Source: Anaeramoeba flamelloides (Eukaryota; Metamonada; Anaeramoebidae). From it: a DNA stretch of 64,000 nt. Under the pieces are notes generated by a model. It ran no database searches. It saw only the letters and a list, made by a program, of their open reading frames with translations, and was not told the DNA's origin. The stretch's first letter is position 1, and each line of letters starts with the position of its first letter. Shown one piece after another: positions 61,123-64,000 of the stretch. The translations under genes were made by a program, and so were the position numbers. The stretch lies in assembly GCA_027625915.1 (NCBI GenBank), contig JANTQA010000060.1, positions 4,278,001 through 4,342,000 of the forward strand, written 5' to 3'.

Positions 61123-62686
61123 TAGGTAATTGGGTAAATCGTTTATTCATCAAAAAAACTTTAATTAAAATAACAAAAAAAATAAACAAAATACAAATAG
61201 CAAGAACATTTCAATTGGGTAATTTAATTTGTTTTTTTTTTTTTTTTTTTAGGGTTTTGCATTTTTCTTTGAATTTTCAACAAAAAATTTTCAAATCCAT
61301 CTAAATTTTTAAGATCTATTCAAAATTCTCCTTTAAATAAATAAAAATGAAAATTTACAACATGGTTTATGTTGAGTTATCCAATTGCAAAAAAAAATAT
61401 GAATTTAATGTGTTAAAATGGTAAATTGTATTTTTACAGGTAAATTTGGCTAATTCGGATCTTATATAATATATGGTTTAATCAACAAATTTTCTTCATT
61501 TTAGTTTTAATATTTTTTTTTCAATCAAAATGCCTGAAATCTCACACGAACTTTGTTTTATTTATTTGCGAATAAAACTAACAAGGTGTAAGTGGGTTTA
61601 ATTCCAATACCAAACCTAAAAAATAATTAAAAATTGCAAGTATCCCCCTAATAAGTTTGTACAAAAAATAATTTAATTATTTCAACTTTTCAGATTAAAA
61701 TTGTTCAATATGTTGGGGGGGTTGTTTTTTCTTTCTTATTACAGAAATCCAAAATAGTCAAACATTTCTTAAATTAAAAGGTTATATATATATATATAAT
61801 AAATTGGAATAAACTATAACGATTTAATCGTAAACACCTGTAAATTCAATTAATATAACTAATTAGAATTTTTTAAGAAGGTTAGAAAATATCTAGTTTT
61901 TTTTTTTTTTTTCAATTTCAACATTGATCAAAATATTTAAATTTCTCAGATTTCGAATCTATATAAACAATTTTTAAATTAGAGTGGTGAATGATAACTT
62001 GATAATCTAAATAATTATCTGAAAAAAAACAAGATATTTTCTAAACTTTCAGAATATTTCTAATTATCAGATAAATTGAATTTTGTTGGTTTTTTTTTTG
62101 AAAAATTAAAACAATTTTAGATTTATCAGTTGTTCAAAAAAAAATCGACAATATACCAAAAAAATACATTTAAAAGAATCTTTTAGTTTTTATTTTTTTA
62201 CATATTTTCTTTGTTTTTTGTTGTATTTGAGCATTTCGAAAAAGATTGTTCAATTTTCTAAAACCCATTAAATAAAATTAGGTGTAATAAAACCTAGTAT
62301 TTAATAATTCTTGGCATATAATCTTTTTGAACAATTTCCGATATTTTTACAAAAATTATTTTTAATACACACTACATGTTATCCACACAACTGTAAATAT
62401 GAATGTTTTAAAAAATAGTGTTTTTTCAATTTAAGAGATAAATAAAGATTTCCATATATTTATCCAAATTTTGGTAGTAATAAATTTAATATCTGATTAT
62501 CTTAATACTAATACTTTGTTTGAAAAATAATTTTTTTTAAAAAATTGTAGGGTTGGTAATTACTAAACGATTTTTTGTTTAAAATTATTATTAGTCAATT
62601 TACCAAACAATTTTAGTTTAAAAATTCATTTCAACTTAAAAATCAAAACTGATGTTTCGTTTACTATGAAAAAAAATTGAATAAAT
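61123..62686. other. Intergenic, AT-rich, nothing recognised
   Basis: It contains a (TA)n stretch at 61783-61798, a G run at 61713-61720 and T runs. No gene. Confidence 0.45.
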
Positions 62687-62687
62687 A

Positions 62688-62883
62688 CAGTCAGTTTCAC
62701 TTTTAAGGCACAAACTCTCAACGAAATTTAAGGCACAAAAAAATTCTCAAATTAAGGCACAAATTCAAATTCTAGTTAAAATAAATTGTAAAAAATAAAA
62801 TTCCAAATTTTGTGCCTTAATTTGAGATTTTTTTGTGCCTTAAATTTCGTTCAAAGTTTGTGCCTTAAAAGTGAAACTGACTG
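62688..62883. mobile_element. Tc1/mariner-type MITE, 196 bp
   Basis: CAGTCAGTTTCACTTTTAAG to the complementary end, flanked by TA (62686-62687 and 62884-62885). The closest relative is the copy at 60925; both look young. Confidence 0.9.
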
Positions 62884-63125
62884 TATATTGAAATCTTTAT
62901 TTATCTCTTAAATTGAAAAATCTCTATTTTTGATAACATTCATATTTACACTTGTGCAATTGTAATTATTTTCTAAGGATCAATAAAGAAAGGAATCTAC
63001 AGTTAAAAAAATAAATCCAAAGAACGTACTGCTGTTTTTTCAAGGAAAACAGATTCAATTCTCTTCAGTTAATTTACAAAAGTTTAATTAAGTAATCCCT
63101 AACAAAGTAATTAATATTGTTATTA

Positions 63126-63321
63126 CAGTTAGTATCATTATTAAGAAACAAACCCTCAACAAAATTTAATGCAGAAAAAAAAACTCAAATAAAGCACATA
63201 TTTTTAAATTTTTTTTTTTACAAATTAATTTACAAAAAACTGAATTTTGTGCCTTAATAATAGATTTTTCTTGTATCTCAAATTTTGTTGAAAGTTTGTC
63301 GTCTTAAAACAAGAACTGACT
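63126..63321. mobile_element. Tc1/mariner-type MITE, old copy
   Basis: CAGTTAGTATCATTATTAAG to AACAAGAACTGACT, same length and module order as the other copies but with many changes. It lies about 290 bp downstream of the EF-1alpha stop. Confidence 0.7.
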
Positions 63322-63611
63322 TAAGTTAAAATCTTTGAAATAACTAAAGTGATAAACTGATAAATAAAACTAAGCTAATTCAGTGTCTGAAGTGAAAAGC
63401 TAAGTTGATCAAATGACAAAAAAAAAAGCAAAAAACAAAAAAAAACTAAAATAAAATACAAAAACAAATTTAGGAGGGTTTATAATGTAAGGGAAAAGAA
63501 CATTTATTTAATTATTATCTAAGTTAATTTATAAAAGAAAATAAAGAAAAAATATCAATTTTCAACGTAAATTATTTAAATTCAATGAAAGGAAAGATTA
63601 ATTAAGTTAAA

Positions 63612-64000
63612 TTATTTCTTTTTGGAAGCAGATTTGGTGACCTTTCCTGAAACTTGTTTTCTTTCGATGGCCTTGATGACACCGACGGCAACAGTTTGTC
63701 TCATATCTCTTACAGCGAATCTTCCAAGAGGTGGGTATGAGGTATAAGCTTCAACACACATTGGTTTGGTTGGTTCGAGGGTGACGATAGCTGAGTCTCC
63801 GTTTTTGATGAATTGTGGTTTTTCATCGAGGACTTCACCTGATCTTTTGTCCATCTTTTTGAGGAGGGCGGTGAATTTACAGGCGATATGAGCTGTATGA
63901 CAATCAAGAACTGGGGTGTAGTTAACCTTGATTTGACCTGGGTGGTTCATGACGATGACTTGAGCGGTGAAGTTTTGGATAGCTGCTGGTGGATCGTTTT
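63612..64000 (-). CDS. EEF1A: Translation elongation factor EF-1alpha, 3' end (cut by window edge)
   Basis: The frame runs in from beyond 64000 and ends in TAA at 63612, giving the C-terminal ~129 residues of EF-1alpha. It delivers aminoacyl-tRNA to the ribosomal A site as a GTPase in the cytosol. The visible part is domain [62 protein letters not shown] and [12 protein letters not shown], ending [13 protein letters not shown], all diagnostic. The GTPase domain is outside the window. The internal ATG at 63950 is not the start. Base composition is far more balanced than in neighbouring genes, with C- or G-ending codons, as expected for a very highly expressed gene in an AT-rich genome. Some genomes have several copies. 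Confidence 0.97.
   Translation of the reverse strand, partial: NDPPAAIQNFTAQVIVMNHPGQIKVNYTPVLDCHTAHIACKFTALLKKMDKRSGEVLDEKPQFIKNGDSAIVTLEPTKPMCVEAYTSYPPLGRFAVRDMRQTVAVGVIKAIERKQVSGKVTKSASKKK

Overview
This window comes from a very AT-rich nuclear genome of a unicellular eukaryote. Genes are sparse, introns are GT-AG, proteins carry long Lys/Glu/Arg/Asn runs, and TAA serves as a stop in all the intact genes. Together with a TRIM-like B-box/SPRY gene relic, this recalls an anaerobic amoeba such as Anaeramoeba. That assignment is inference, not demonstrated.

Seven host genes or gene relics can be supported. They are: an Arg-Glu/Arg-Ser-rich protein (1630-2802, -); a three-exon START-domain lipid-binding protein (8951-10193, -); a rhomboid-superfamily membrane protein that looks catalytically dead, split by a 3.6 kb intron (16723-21576, -); an RMC1/Mic1 homologue, the MON1-CCZ1 regulator of endolysosomal Rab7, whose four exons span 25415-37697 (-) because its third intron is 9.36 kb and packed with transposons; a broken B-box/coiled-coil/SPRY gene split by a 4.85 kb repeat-filled intron (42969-49269, +); a large protein with two PH domains and two probable RUN domains (53910-57511, -); and the 3' end of translation elongation factor EF-1alpha (63612-64000, -). 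RMC1 and the PH/RUN protein both point to endosome and small-GTPase biology. The genes are otherwise unrelated and are not an operon.

Most of the rest is mobile or palindromic DNA. (1) A set of elements is flanked by TTAA and starts GG or GGG: 45 bp, 422 bp, 548 bp, and three of 1.15-1.34 kb. For the 45-bp one an empty site lies in a neighbouring tandem copy. (2) Six Tc1/mariner-type MITEs have ends reading CAGTCAGTTTCACTTTTAAG inside TA. (3) There is an APE-type LINE (about 27710-31745) and a second LINE 3' fragment (47045-47600). (4) A tRNA-derived SINE (34219-34593) has a perfect 16-bp target duplication. (5) Two copies of a 450-bp TIR element begin TGAGAGAAAAATG. (6) Several foldbacks and nested palindromes lie at 14857-15673, 18793-19935, 41681-42544 and 43741-46424. 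(7) A recurring multi-hairpin module occurs at 20286, 23334 and 30966-31325. Elements sit inside each other, which gives a relative order of insertion.

No LTR element, virus-like element, CRISPR array, rRNA gene or intact tRNA gene was recognised.
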